Of a stretch of 64,000 nucleotides of DNA, positions 8,529 through 18,700 are shown piece after piece. Position numbers and translations under genes: made by a program. The notes beneath the pieces are model-generated. The model had not been told where the DNA came from, did not search any database, and saw nothing but the letters and a program-made list of their open reading frames with translations. The first letter of the stretch is position 1; each line of letters begins with the position of its first letter. The stretch covers positions 1 through 64,000 of the forward strand of contig NZ_CAJPVI010000027.1 in the NCBI RefSeq assembly GCF_905397435.1, read 5' to 3'. The DNA is from Cupriavidus numazuensis (GTDB lineage: Bacteria; Pseudomonadota; Gammaproteobacteria; Burkholderiales; Burkholderiaceae).

Positions 8529-9583
8529 GCGAAACGGACCTCGATATGCCAGCCATGACGGATGGAACTTCGCAGCCGGTCACGCCTCCGGCGCCGCTGC
8601 TGGAATTGCGCGGCGTTTCCAAGCGCTTCGTCAAATCGCTCGATACCGCGGCACGCATCGCCAATCTGTTCGGCGCTCATGCACGGGAAGAGGTCGTTCA
8701 TGCAGTCGATCATGTCGACCTGAGCATCCGCACCGGCGAGGTGGTGGGACTCGTGGGCGAGTCCGGCTGCGGCAAATCGACGTTCGGCCGCATGGCCGTC
8801 GGCCTGCATACGCTGACCGAAGGCGAGCGGTTCTGGCGCGGCACCAACCTCGATCACCTGCCGCCCGACAAGCGCCGCGAGAAGCAGCTCGCGATCCAGA
8901 TGATCTTCCAGGATCCATATGCCTCGCTCAATCCGAGGCTACGTGTGATCGACATCGTCGGCGAGGCACCGGTCGTGCACGGCATGGTCGCGCGCGGCGA
9001 GCAGAAGGCGTACGTGGAAGACATGCTCGTGCGTGTTGGGATGGACCCGACCGTGCTGCGCCGCTTCCCGCACCAGTTCTCGGGCGGACAGCGCGCGCGT
9101 ATCGGCATCGCCCGCGCGCTGGCGGTGAAGCCGGAATTCCTGGTGTGCGACGAATCGGTCGCGGCGCTCGATGTTTCGATCCAGGCGCAGGTGCTGAACC
9201 TGTTCATGCGATTGCGCCAGGAACTGAACCTGACCTACCTGTTCATCAGCCACGACCTCGGGGTGGTCAAGCACATCAGCGACCGCGTGGTGATCATGTA
9301 CCTGGGCCGCGTGGTGGAGTCGGCGCCGACCGAGCAGGTGTTCGCCGCGCCGAACCATCCCTATACGCAGGCGTTGCTGGCCGAGGCGCCGAAGCTCGAA
9401 GTCGGCAAGAAGACCTATGTGGCAATACGCGGCGAGATCCCGTCGCCGTTGAATCCGCCGACGGGCTGCCACTTCCATCCGCGCTGCCCGCATGCGATGC
9501 CGCGTTGCACGGCCGAACAGCCGCTGTTGAAGGAGATCGCGCCAGGCAGGCTATCGGCGTGTCACCTGAACGATATGGCGTAG
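8525..9583 (+). CDS. Peptide-type ABC transporter ATP-binding protein (DppF-like)
   Basis: A 352-residue ABC ATPase overlapping the previous gene by ATGA. Walker A is GESGCGKST, the Q-loop IFQDPYASLNPR, the signature FSGGQRAR, and the H-loop FISHDLGVV. Walker B reads VCDESVAALD, with Ser after the catalytic Asp-Glu where most family members have Pro; the catalytic DE pair is intact, so activity is expected. The C-terminal oligo_HPY extension carries GCHFHPRCPHAMPRC. It is the last gene of the importer operon. No terminator is visible in the 63 bases before the convergent binding-protein gene. Confidence 0.93.
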   Translation: MSETDLDMPAMTDGTSQPVTPPAPLLELRGVSKRFVKSLDTAARIANLFGAHAREEVVHAVDHVDLSIRTGEVVGLVGESGCGKSTFGRMAVGLHTLTEGERFWRGTNLDHLPPDKRREKQLAIQMIFQDPYASLNPRLRVIDIVGEAPVVHGMVARGEQKAYVEDMLVRVGMDPTVLRRFPHQFSGGQRARIGIARALAVKPEFLVCDESVAALDVSIQAQVLNLFMRLRQELNLTYLFISHDLGVVKHISDRVVIMYLGRVVESAPTEQVFAAPNHPYTQALLAEAPKLEVGKKTYVAIRGEIPSPLNPPTGCHFHPRCPHAMPRCTAEQPLLKEIAPGRLSACHLNDMA

Positions 9584-9646
9584 ATCGCTCCAGCAATCCT
9601 TTTGTTTTCTCCCCTCTCCCGAGCAAACCGCGTGATCCGCCGCCAC

Positions 9647-10825
9647 TCAGCGAATCACCTGGCCCTTGGAATTGATGATCGTCATTTCCACGAACTTCGA
9701 CCCGACATGATTCTCGGGCGTGAAGTTGACGATGAATCCGCCCAGGTCGAAGTTGTGCATGCCCTCCAGCGCGGCGACCAGCCGTTCGCGCGTCAGGTCC
9801 TTGCCGGTGCGGCGCAGGCCCTCCGTAAAGGCCTTGGCGGCGACAAAACCCTCGATGCCGACATAGTCAAAATCGTCCGGCTTGCCCGCGGCCTGCAGCA
9901 GGCGCAGGTATTCGCGCACGACCGGCAGCGTGGCATTGCCCGGGTGCGGCATGACCTGCGAGATGATCACTCCGCTGCCCTGCGGGCCGAGCTCGCGCGC
10001 GAGCGCCTGCGTGCCGACATAGGAGACGTTGTAGAACTGGCCGTTGTAGCCGCGGCGCAGCGCTTCCTTCACGAAAGCGCCGGCCGTGCGGTAAGCGCTG
10101 ATCAGCACTACCGCGTCGGGCTTGGCCTTCATGGTGCCCTGCATGGCGTCGCCGATCTCGACAGTGTTGCGAATCACCGACTCGCGCGACACGATCTGCA
10201 CGCTGCTGTCCGCTGACGTCTGCAGCGCGCGCGCCAGGCCATCCAGGCCGGCCTTGCCGTAGGCATCCTCGTTGTAGACCACGGCCACGCGCTTGAGTCC
10301 GGTGGTGCGGATCTGCCGCACGATGGCGGCGGTTTCCTCATTGAAGCCGGCGCGCACGTGGAAGACGTTGCGCAGACGCGGATCGCGCAGCGATTGCGCG
10401 CCGGAGTAGGGCGCGAAGAAGGGCACGCCGGCCTGGCTGGCGGCCGGCAGGGATGCTTCGGCGTTGTCGGTGCCGACGTAGCCGAACAGCGCGAACACGC
10501 GGTTCTCGCCAATCAGCTTGCGCGTATTGGCCGCCGCGGTTTCTGGCTCGTTGTAGTCCTCAAGCGTCTGGAGTTCGATGCGGCGGCCGTAGATGCCGCC
10601 CTGGCGGTTGACGGACTCGAAGTACAGGCGCGCGCCGGCGCCCATCTGCTTGCCCAGTGCCGCCGTCTGCCCGCTCAGCGCGGCCGACTGGCCCAGCACG
10701 ATCGTGTCGGCCGTCACGCCGGTTTCCGCTGCAACGGCGGCGCCCGCTGCGCCGCAAAAGCCGATGGCGCAAGCCACCAGCAGGCCGGCGAAACGCCTGG
10801 CCTTGACCCCGTTCAGATCAGACAT
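9647..10825 (-). CDS. Branched-chain amino acid-type ABC substrate-binding protein (orphan)
   Basis: A 392-residue periplasmic binding protein of the LivK / Peripla_BP_6 family. The signal peptide spans about residues 1-32, ending in AAVAAETG. TADTIVLGQSAALSGQTAALGKQM is the usual first strand and ligand loop; FALFGYVGTDNAEASLPAA and FNEETAAIVRQIRTTGLKRVAVVYNEDAYGK are family-typical. The ATG at 10825 follows GCGGGG and gives the correct signal peptide; a far longer reading frame upstream has no support. No permease or ATPase genes are adjacent, so it either serves a transporter encoded elsewhere or acts as a sensor partner. It is divergent from the molybdopterin oxidoreductase gene. Confidence 0.88.
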   Translation of the reverse strand: MSDLNGVKARRFAGLLVACAIGFCGAAGAAVAAETGVTADTIVLGQSAALSGQTAALGKQMGAGARLYFESVNRQGGIYGRRIELQTLEDYNEPETAAANTRKLIGENRVFALFGYVGTDNAEASLPAASQAGVPFFAPYSGAQSLRDPRLRNVFHVRAGFNEETAAIVRQIRTTGLKRVAVVYNEDAYGKAGLDGLARALQTSADSSVQIVSRESVIRNTVEIGDAMQGTMKAKPDAVVLISAYRTAGAFVKEALRRGYNGQFYNVSYVGTQALARELGPQGSGVIISQVMPHPGNATLPVVREYLRLLQAAGKPDDFDYVGIEGFVAAKAFTEGLRRTGKDLTRERLVAALEGMHNFDLGGFIVNFTPENHVGSKFVEMTIINSKGQVIR

Positions 10826-11125
10826 GAAACCCCGCAAGAAAGTCAGGTTGGATACCCATGCGCCACCCGGGCCGGTCTGCGCCGACGTCGAGTCCCCGGG
10901 CCCGCATGCGCAGGCCGCGAGCCGGTTCAGGCTGCGGGACGCGGGCGGGCTAACGGGGCATTTCCGGCCAGGACCGGAACGCGCCGCTGAATCATAATCG
11001 AATACAATCCGACCAGAAACCGTCCTGTCCGCTGTGGTTTTCCCGGTAGTGACAGGCTTTGGCCGATTCCCCTGGCCATCCGCCCCGACCGCATCCAGTC
11101 GCCTTCCTGCCCGCCCGGAGATTTC
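10826..11125. other. Divergent intergenic region
   Basis: These 300 bases separate the orphan binding-protein gene from the molybdopterin oxidoreductase gene. An AT-richer island around 10990-11010 (containing CATAATCG and TACAAT) is the likely site of one or both promoters, but no -35 element stands out. GGAG lies 6 bases before the oxidoreductase ATG. No RNA gene or repeat is seen. Confidence 0.45.
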
Positions 11126-13237
11126 ATGGCTTCCCGCATTGTCCGCGCCGCCTGCCCGCATGATTGTCCCGACACCTGTGCCTTGCTCGTCACCGTCGAG
11201 GACGGCCGCGCCATCAAGGTCAACGGAGACCCGGACCACCCGGGCACCCAGGGCGTGCTGTGCACCAAGGTGTCGCGCTACACCGAGCGCACCTATCACC
11301 CGGACCGCCTGCTGACGCCGATGCGCCGTGTCGGGCGCAAGGGCGAGGGCAAGTTCGAGCCGATTTCCTGGGACGAGGCACTCGACGAAGTCGCCACGCG
11401 GCTCAAGGCCATCGCCGTGCGCGATCCGCAGGCGATCGTGCCGTACAGCTATGCCGGCACCATGGGGCTGGTGCAGGGCGAAAGCATGGCCGCGCGCTTC
11501 TTCCACAAGATCGGCGCCTCCCTGCTCGACCGCACGATCTGCGCGAGTGCCGGCGCCACGGCGCTGCGCTACACCTATGGCGGGAGCGTCGGCATGGACA
11601 TGGAAAACGTCGTCGATGCCAAGCTCGTGATCATCTGGGGCGGCAACCCGATCGCCTCGAACCTGCACTTCTGGACGCGCGCGCAGGAAGCCAAGCGCCG
11701 CGGCGCGACGCTGGTGGCGATCGACCCGTACCGCTCTCTGACCGCCGAGAAGTGCCACCGCCACATCGCGCCGATGCCCGGCACGGACGGCGCGCTGGCG
11801 CTGGCGATCATGCACGTGCTGATCCGCGACGACTTGCTCGACCATGACTACATCGCGCAGCACACGCTCGGCTTCGACGCGCTGCGCGAGCGCGCGCAGG
11901 CGTATTCGCCGGCCCGTGCTGCGGAAATCTGCGGGATTCCGGTCGAAGACATCGAGTGGCTCGCCGGCCTCTACGGCACGCTGGCGGTGCGCGAGCGCCA
12001 ACCGGTGGCCATCCGCCTGAACTACGGCATGCAGCGCGTGCACGGCGGCGGCCAGGCGGTGCGCGCGGTTGCGTGCCTGCCGTCGCTGGTTGGCGCGTGG
12101 CGGCATCCGGCGGGCGGCCTCCAGCTCTCGACGTCGGGTTTCTTCCCGATCGACGACCAGGCGCTGCAGCGGCCCGACCTGCTGCCCGGCTATCCGCGCC
12201 TGCCGCGCACCGTCAATATGAGCACGATCGGCGACGCGCTGCTGGACGCCGGTGCGCCGGGCCAGCCGCGCCTCGAGGCCGTGGTGGTCTACAACAGCAA
12301 CCCGGTGGCGGTGGCGCCGGAATCGGGCAAGGTGGCCGAGGGCTTTGCGCGCGAGGACCTGTTCACGGTCGTGCTCGAACAGTTCCGCACCGATACGGCC
12401 GACTATGCCGATATCCTGCTACCGGCCACCACGCAGCTCGAGCACGTGGACGTGCACAAGGCCTACGGGCACACCTACTTCCTGGCCAACAACGCCGCCA
12501 TCGAGCCGATGGGCCAGGCTCTGCCGAACACCGAGATCTTCCGCCGCCTGGCGCAACGCATGGGCTTCACCGATCCATGCTTTGCCGACACCGATGAGCA
12601 GATCGCCGCGCAGGCCATTGTCCCGGGCGACAAGCGCGCGCAGGGCATTACATGGGAGTCGCTGAAGGAGAAGGGCTGGCAGAAGCTGTCGCTGCCGACG
12701 GCGCCCTTTGCGCACGGCGGTTTCCCGACTGCGTCCGGCAAGTGCGAGTTCTATTCGGAAGCCATGCGCAGCGCAGGCCTCGATCCGGTGCCGGACTACG
12801 TGGCGCCGTACGAAGCACCGTCGTCCGCGCCGGAACTGGCCGGCAAGTATCCGCTGGCGATGATCTCGCCGCCCGCGCGCAACTTCCTGAACAGCTCCTT
12901 CGTCAACATCGACAGCCTGCGTGCGACCGAAGGCGAGCCGCACCTGGACATCCACCCGGCGGATGCCGATGCGCGCGGCATTGCCAATGGCGCTCTTGTG
13001 CGCGCGTTCAACGACCGCGGCAGCATGCTCGCGCGGGCGCGCGTGACCGACCGCGCGCGGCGCGGGCTGGTGGTGGGCCTGTCGATCTGGTGGAAGAAGC
13101 TGGCCCCGGATGGCAAGAACGCCAACGAGCTGACCAGCCAGCGCCTGACCGATCTGGGCCGCGCGCCCGTGTTCTACGATTGCCTGGTCGAGGTGGAGGC
13201 ATGGCAGGAAGTCGGCGAGGCGGTGGCCGCGCCATGA
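11126..13237 (+). CDS. Molybdopterin-dependent oxidoreductase with [4Fe-4S] site
   Basis: A 703-residue member of the DMSO reductase superfamily. The N-terminal Molybdop_Fe4S4 domain has Cys10, Cys14, Cys18 and Cys46 (CPHDCPDTC then GVLCTKV). The central molybdopterin domain includes WDEALDEVATRL, VIIWGGNPIASN and VVVYNSNPVAVAPES, and the C-terminal molydop_binding domain starts around NFLNSSFVN. There is no twin-arginine signal, so it is probably cytoplasmic. The family oxidises or reduces small substrates through a bis-MGD molybdenum site; the substrate cannot be assigned. No electron-transfer subunit is adjacent, so it probably works with a soluble partner. The lipoprotein peptidase gene follows 7 bases later and is likely co-transcribed. 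Confidence 0.9.
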   Translation: MASRIVRAACPHDCPDTCALLVTVEDGRAIKVNGDPDHPGTQGVLCTKVSRYTERTYHPDRLLTPMRRVGRKGEGKFEPISWDEALDEVATRLKAIAVRDPQAIVPYSYAGTMGLVQGESMAARFFHKIGASLLDRTICASAGATALRYTYGGSVGMDMENVVDAKLVIIWGGNPIASNLHFWTRAQEAKRRGATLVAIDPYRSLTAEKCHRHIAPMPGTDGALALAIMHVLIRDDLLDHDYIAQHTLGFDALRERAQAYSPARAAEICGIPVEDIEWLAGLYGTLAVRERQPVAIRLNYGMQRVHGGGQAVRAVACLPSLVGAWRHPAGGLQLSTSGFFPIDDQALQRPDLLPGYPRLPRTVNMSTIGDALLDAGAPGQPRLEAVVVYNSNPVAVAPESGKVAEGFAREDLFTVVLEQFRTDTADYADILLPATTQLEHVDVHKAYGHTYFLANNAAIEPMGQALPNTEIFRRLAQRMGFTDPCFADTDEQIAAQAIVPGDKRAQGITWESLKEKGWQKLSLPTAPFAHGGFPTASGKCEFYSEAMRSAGLDPVPDYVAPYEAPSSAPELAGKYPLAMISPPARNFLNSSFVNIDSLRATEGEPHLDIHPADADARGIANGALVRAFNDRGSMLARARVTDRARRGLVVGLSIWWKKLAPDGKNANELTSQRLTDLGRAPVFYDCLVEVEAWQEVGEAVAAP

Positions 13238-13244
13238 TCCGGTG

Positions 13245-14384
13245 ATGGACTGGAAAAAAGTCCGCCGCCGAACGGCGGCCATCCTGGTGGCGGCGGGGCT
13301 GGCGCTGGCGGTGGCCGGCTGCGACACGCTTGGCTACTACTACCAGTCCATCGGCGGCCATCTCGGCGTGATGGCGCAGGCGCAGACGCTCGACGATGCC
13401 ATTGCGCGCGCGCAGGCGTCCAACGACACGCGCCTCGCGCAGCGCCTGGGGCTCGCGCGCCAGATCCGGGACTACGCCTCGCGCGAGCTGAAGCTGCCCG
13501 ATAACGGCAGCTATCGCCGCTATGCCAACCTGCATCGGTCCTATGTGGTGTGGAGCGTGTTCGCGACGCCGGAACTGTCGATGACGCTGCACAAGTGGTG
13601 CTTCCCGATCGTCGGCTGCATCAACTACCGTGGCTATTACGCGCAGGGTGATGCCGAACACTATGCCGCCGGGCTGCGCCGCGAGGGCCTGGAAACCTAT
13701 GTGGCCGGCATCCCGGCCTATTCCACGCTCGGCTATTTTGACGACCCGCTGCTGAACACCTTCCTGTACCTGCCGGAAGGCGAACTCGCGCGGATGATCT
13801 TCCACGAACTGGCGCACCAGGTCGTGTACGTGCGCAACGACACGCCCTTCAACGAGTCCTTCGCGACCGCAGTGGAAGTGGCCGGCGTGGAGCGCTGGCT
13901 TCGCGACGATGCGTCGGAGGACGCGCGCGCGAGCTACCGGCAGTACGACAACCGGCGCAAGCAGTTCCGGGCGCTGCTGCTCGATACGCGCGACCGGCTC
14001 GATGCGCTGTACCGATCGGACGCCGACGACGACACCAAGCGCCGGGGCAAGACGGAAATCTTCGACAGCCTGCGCCGCCAGTACGCGGCGCTGCGCACGG
14101 AATGGGGCGGCTACAGCGGCTACGACCGCTGGTTCGACCAGCCGCTGACCAATGCGCACCTGGCCGCCGTGGCCACGTACCAGCAATGGGTGCCCGCGTT
14201 CACCGCGCTGCTCGACAGCGTGGGCGGCGACTGGACGCGGTTCTATGCCGAAGTGCAGCGCATCGGCGACCTGCCGGAGGCCGAGCGCCACGCCGCGCTG
14301 AGCAAGCTGGCGCCGCCAGCGGTGAACACCGGCACGCTGAACGCCGAAGATCACTCATCGGGCGCGGGCAAGTCCGGCCGCTGA
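13245..14384 (+). CDS. Lipoprotein zinc aminopeptidase, PF10023-type
   Basis: A 379-residue predicted lipoprotein of the putative zinc aminopeptidase family. The signal ends in the lipobox VAGC. The zinc-protease motif HELAH is at residues 187-191, with a likely third ligand Glu204 in NESFATAVE, all in the expected spacing for a gluzincin. Conserved family stretches include GYYYQSIGGHLGVM near the mature N-terminus, PELSMTLHKWCFPIVGCINYRGYY, AGIPAYSTLGYFDDPLLNTF and RQYAALRTEWGGYSGYDRWF. The ATG at 13245 directly follows an in-frame GTG at 13242; either could serve. Substrate unknown; it should act in the periplasm or at the membrane surface. Its pairing with a molybdopterin enzyme has no obvious functional explanation. 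Confidence 0.85.
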   Translation: MDWKKVRRRTAAILVAAGLALAVAGCDTLGYYYQSIGGHLGVMAQAQTLDDAIARAQASNDTRLAQRLGLARQIRDYASRELKLPDNGSYRRYANLHRSYVVWSVFATPELSMTLHKWCFPIVGCINYRGYYAQGDAEHYAAGLRREGLETYVAGIPAYSTLGYFDDPLLNTFLYLPEGELARMIFHELAHQVVYVRNDTPFNESFATAVEVAGVERWLRDDASEDARASYRQYDNRRKQFRALLLDTRDRLDALYRSDADDDTKRRGKTEIFDSLRRQYAALRTEWGGYSGYDRWFDQPLTNAHLAAVATYQQWVPAFTALLDSVGGDWTRFYAEVQRIGDLPEAERHAALSKLAPPAVNTGTLNAEDHSSGAGKSGR

Positions 14385-14400
14385 CCGGACCCGAGCCAGG

Positions 14401-15693
14401 TCAGACCCCGGTTGGCCGCTTCATGTGGCAGGCCGACGGCAGGTCGAGCGCCTGCGCCGGCGTCACACTGTTCAGGCGGAAGCCGTACTGCGTGCCTTCG
14501 GCGCCGACCTTGACGGTCTTGCCATCAACGGGGGCCACGGTCGACACCACCTGCGGCAGCAGGAGCTGGTGATCGCTCTTGCGCATCGTGACCTCGCCCA
14601 GCGCCGTCTTCATCTTCATGCCTTCGAGCGCCATCGCGACCTTCGTCGGCTCGTCGGTGCCGGCGCGCCGTATCGCCTCGGTCACGAGCTGCACCGATAT
14701 CAGCACGCGCGGCGTGAAGTACTCGCCGGCGGCGGTCTGCTTTACGCGCGCCGCGAGCCCGGATAGCGCCGGATCCTCGGTATTGGGCAGCCATTCCGAG
14801 ACCCACGTGAGCTTGCCGCTTTTTGCCTGCGACACCGCCAGCACCGTGCCGGGCGCGCCGCCGCCGCTGTGGTTCAGGTAGCGCGGGTCATAACCGATGT
14901 CGCCGGCCGCCTTGATCAGCAGGCTCAGGTCCTGGCCCCAGTTGCCGGTAACGATGGTGTCGGCGCCGCTCGCCTTGATCTTGCTGACATACGGTGCGAA
15001 GTCCTTGACCTTGCCGAGCGGATGCAGCGTGGCGCCGACGAACTGCGTGTCCGGCCGCGCGGTGGCGATCATCTGCTGGCCCAGCGCGGCCCAGACCCGC
15101 CCGTGCGCATAGTCCTGGTTCAGCAGGTAGAGCTTGTGGATGTCCTTCTGCTCGCGCGTGAAGTCGGCCAGCGCGCGCATCTTCATGGACGTGTTGGCCT
15201 CGGTCGCGAAATGCCAGAAGCTGCAGCGCGCGCCGGTGAGGTCCGGATCGATCGACGCGTAGTTGACGATCAGGATGCGGCGATCGGGATTGCGCTCGTT
15301 GTGGCGCGTGGCGGCTTCCACCAGCGCCGTGACCACCGAAGAGCCTGAGCCACCCGTGAACACCACCTTGACGCCCGCGTCGATCGCACTCTGCAGCGCC
15401 GACAGACTGTCCTGCGCCGACAGCTTGTTGTCGTAGCTCGTCAGTTCGTACTTGCGGCCGAGCACGCCGCCCTGTGCATTGGCATCATCGATCGCAAACT
15501 TCAGGTTGGCCTGGAAGATCTCGCCGACGTTGGCGAGCGGCCCGGAGAGCTGGTCGATAAAGGCGACCTTGATCGGTGCGCCTTGCGCCGCGGCCAATGC
15601 GGGCGCCAGGGCCATGGCCGCGGCGGCCAGCAGGCGGACCAGGGGGCGCTTGCGCGCGGCGGGTGATCTGTGCGTTGCCGGGGTGGACTGCAT
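14401..15693 (-). CDS. Branched-chain-type ABC substrate-binding protein of the carboxylase operon
   Basis: A 430-residue Peripla_BP_6 protein with a long, basic signal region (RSPAARKRPLVRLLAAAAMALAPALAAAQ). The mature part starts APIKVAFIDQLSGPLANVGE and contains VVFTGGSGSSVVTALVEAA, LYLLNQDYAHGR and LNHSGGGAPGT. It should bind a small carboxylated or hydrophobic ligand in the periplasm. An excellent ribosome-binding site (AGGAGGAGAC) precedes the ATG. It lies 62 bases downstream of the carboxylase gene on the same strand, so the operon reads ligase, carboxylase, binding protein. No membrane subunits are nearby. The association suggests, but does not prove, that the captured ligand is what the ligase activates. 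Confidence 0.88.
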   Translation of the reverse strand: MQSTPATHRSPAARKRPLVRLLAAAAMALAPALAAAQGAPIKVAFIDQLSGPLANVGEIFQANLKFAIDDANAQGGVLGRKYELTSYDNKLSAQDSLSALQSAIDAGVKVVFTGGSGSSVVTALVEAATRHNERNPDRRILIVNYASIDPDLTGARCSFWHFATEANTSMKMRALADFTREQKDIHKLYLLNQDYAHGRVWAALGQQMIATARPDTQFVGATLHPLGKVKDFAPYVSKIKASGADTIVTGNWGQDLSLLIKAAGDIGYDPRYLNHSGGGAPGTVLAVSQAKSGKLTWVSEWLPNTEDPALSGLAARVKQTAAGEYFTPRVLISVQLVTEAIRRAGTDEPTKVAMALEGMKMKTALGEVTMRKSDHQLLLPQVVSTVAPVDGKTVKVGAEGTQYGFRLNSVTPAQALDLPSACHMKRPTGV

Positions 15694-15755
15694 CAGGTGT
15701 CTCCTCCTTTGTCGATGAAGAATCCGGGTGGCGCCGTGTTCCCGGCGCGCGTTGC

Positions 15756-18700
15756 TTACCAGGTGTCGATGAAGCGGCGGTCTTCGCCAGTGCGCCGGCC
15801 AAGGCTGCCCGGTGGCACCGAGGCAAGCCCGCGCAGCAGCCAGCGGCGTGTGTCGGCGGGATCGATCACCGCGTCGATCTCCAGATGGCTCGCCATGTTC
15901 AATGCGCGACCGCGCTGGTAGGCGGCATCGACCATGCGCGCGAACAGTGCTTCGCGCTCATCGGGATCGGCCACGGCTTCGAGTTCCTTGCGGAAGCCGA
16001 GGCGGATCGATCCCTCCAGGCCCATCGCGCCGAACTCGCCGCTTGGCCACGCTGCCGTGAAGAATGGCGCAGCAAAACTGCCGCCGGCCATCGCTTGTGC
16101 GCCGAGCCCGTAGCCCTTGCGCAGCACGACCGTGAAGAACGGCACGCGCAGCGCGCCGGCCACCACGAACAGGCGCGAGACGTGGCGCACCGTGGCGCTT
16201 TTCTCGGCCTGCGGGCCGACCATGAAGCCCGGTGTGTCACACAGCGACAGGATCGGCAGGCCATGCGCATCGCAGAGCTGCATGAAGCGCGCGGCCTTGT
16301 CTGCGGCGGCGCTGTCGATCGCACCGCCGAGGTGGCGCGGATTGTTGGCGATGCAGCCGAACGCGCGGCCCTCGATGCGGATCAGTGCGGTGATGATGCC
16401 GGTGCCGAAGGCGGCGCGCAGCTCGAGCACGGAATCCGTGTCCGCCAGCGCGTGGATGACGGCACGCATGTCGTAGCTGCGCAGGCGGTTCTCGGGAATT
16501 GCATGACGTAGATGGCGAGGATCTTCGGCCCGCCAGCCGGGTGCGTCACCCTGGAAATAGGACAGATAGCGGCGCGCGGTCTCGACGGCCGCCTGTTCGT
16601 CGTCCACCACGACATCGATCACGCCGTTGGGCGCCTGCACGCCGACCGGGCCGACTTCCTCGGGCGCGTACACGCCGAGCCCTCCGCCTTCGACCATGGC
16701 GGGGCCGCCCATGCCGATGGTCGCGCTGCGCGTGGCGATGATCACGTCGGCGCAGCCGAGCAGTGCCGCATTGCCGGCAAAGCAGCGACCGTGCACGATG
16801 CCGACCAGCGGCACCTGGCCGGAAAGCCGCGCGAACTGGATGAACGAGGTGCAGTCGAGTCCAGCCACTACCGGCATGTCGGTGTCGCCGGGCCGGCCGC
16901 CGCCGCCTTCGGCGAACAGCACCACGGGCAGTTGCCACTGCCGCGCGAGCGCGAGCATGCGGTCCAGCTTCTTGTGGCCGTAGTAGCCCTGCGTGCCGGC
17001 CAGCACGGTGTAGTCGTAGGCAAGCACCATGCAGCGCGCATCGGCATCGGGAAGCTGCGCCGCGTTCACGGTGCCGATGCCGGTGACGATGCCATCGGCA
17101 GGCGTCGAGCGGATCAGGTCGTCTTCGGTGCGGCGCTGGCGCTGGGCGGCGATCGCCAGGCCGCCGTATTCGATGAATGATTCGGGGTCGCACAGTTGCG
17201 CGATGTTCTCGCGCGCGGTGCGGCCACCTTGTGCATGGCGCTTTGCCACGGCAGCCTCGCGCGCGGCATCCTGGCCGAGCGCGTGGCGTTCGAGCGTGTC
17301 GCGCAGGTCGGCGCGGATATGGTCGAGGTCGGCGGCAGCGCGCGCTTGCTCGGCGTGGCCGGTGTCGTCGCCGGCTTCGAGCAGCACCAGCGTGGCGCCG
17401 GCGCGAACGGTGGCCCCGGCCTGCGTTCGCACGGCCAGCACGGTGCCGGCGGCCGGGGCCTCGACCGGGTGCTCCATCTTCATCGCTTCGATGATCGCAA
17501 GCGGCTGGCCTCGGCGCACGGTGTCGCCGGGCTTCACATGGAGTGCGGCCAGTGCGCCGTCCATGGGCGCCTGTACGGCCAAGGCGTCGTTGGGCAGGTC
17601 GTCTTCATCTCCGGCGTCCTGCTCCGACACCGCAGTACCCGTTGCATGCAACGCAGGATGGTCGCCGTCGGCTGCGGCCAGTGCAGGCAATGCATGGTCG
17701 AGATATTGCGTGTGCACGGCATTGCGCCGCACGGCGTCCTGCTGCAGCAAGTCCTGCAGCAGTCGCCGGTTGGTGTCGATGCCTTCGATGCGGAACTCGC
17801 ATAGCGCGCGGTACGCGAGCGCGAGCGCACGCGCGTAGTTGCCGCTGGGTTCGTGCACGATCAGCTTTGCGAGGAGCGAGTCGAAGCGCGGGTTGGCTGC
17901 CATGCCCGCATAGCCCGCGCTATCGACGCGCACGCCAGGGCCGCTCGGCGCCTCGAACGCGGTGAGCGTGCCCGCGGCCGGGCGCAGGTTGCCCTGCCCA
18001 TCGAGATGTTCGGCATTGATGCGCAGCTGCACGGCCACGCCGCGCGGTGCCGGGACGCGTGCCAGGCCCAGTTGCGCGAGGTCCGAGCCCATCGCGATGG
18101 CAAGCTGGGTTTGCACGAGATCCACGCCGGTGACCATTTCGGTGACGGTGTGTTCGACCTGCAGGCGCGGGTTGGCCTCCATGAACCAGAACGCTGGCGG
18201 CTGGCCGTCGCGTTCCTGCACGAGGAATTCGAACGTACCGATGCCCCGGTACGCGGCCGCGCGTGCCAGCGTGGCCGCGGCCTCGGCGAGGCGCGCCCGC
18301 GTCGCATCGTCGAGCGCGGGGCTGGGCGCGACTTCGACGAGCTTCTGGTGGCGGCGTTGCAGGCTGCACTCGCGTTCGCCGAGCGTGATCACTTGCCCAT
18401 TGGTGTCCGCGACCACCTGGATTTCGATGTGGCGCGGCGCCGTGACGATCTGTTCGACATAGACCGCGCCGTTGCCGAATGCCGCCGTCGCTTCCGAGGC
18501 GCAACGTGTCCATGCCTCGTCGATCTGCGCCGCGTCATGGACTGCACGCATGCCGCGTCCGCCGCCGCCGGCCAGCGCCTTGATCATCATGCCGGTGCCG
18601 CGCGGCAGGTCGGCAAAGAAGGCATGTGCCGCGGCCAGCGTGGTGGGCCCGGTCGTGCCTGGCACCACCGGCACGCCATGTTCGCGGGCCAGTGCGCGCG

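Noticed and set aside
8525..9583. The DES instead of DEP in Walker B of the DppF-like ATPase as an inactivating change
   Set aside because: The catalytic Asp-Glu pair is intact and the following residue varies in this subfamily.
10826..12106. N-terminal extension of the orphan binding protein to give 819 residues
   Set aside because: The extension overlaps the molybdopterin oxidoreductase gene antisense, and a proper signal peptide with ribosome-binding site begins at 10825.
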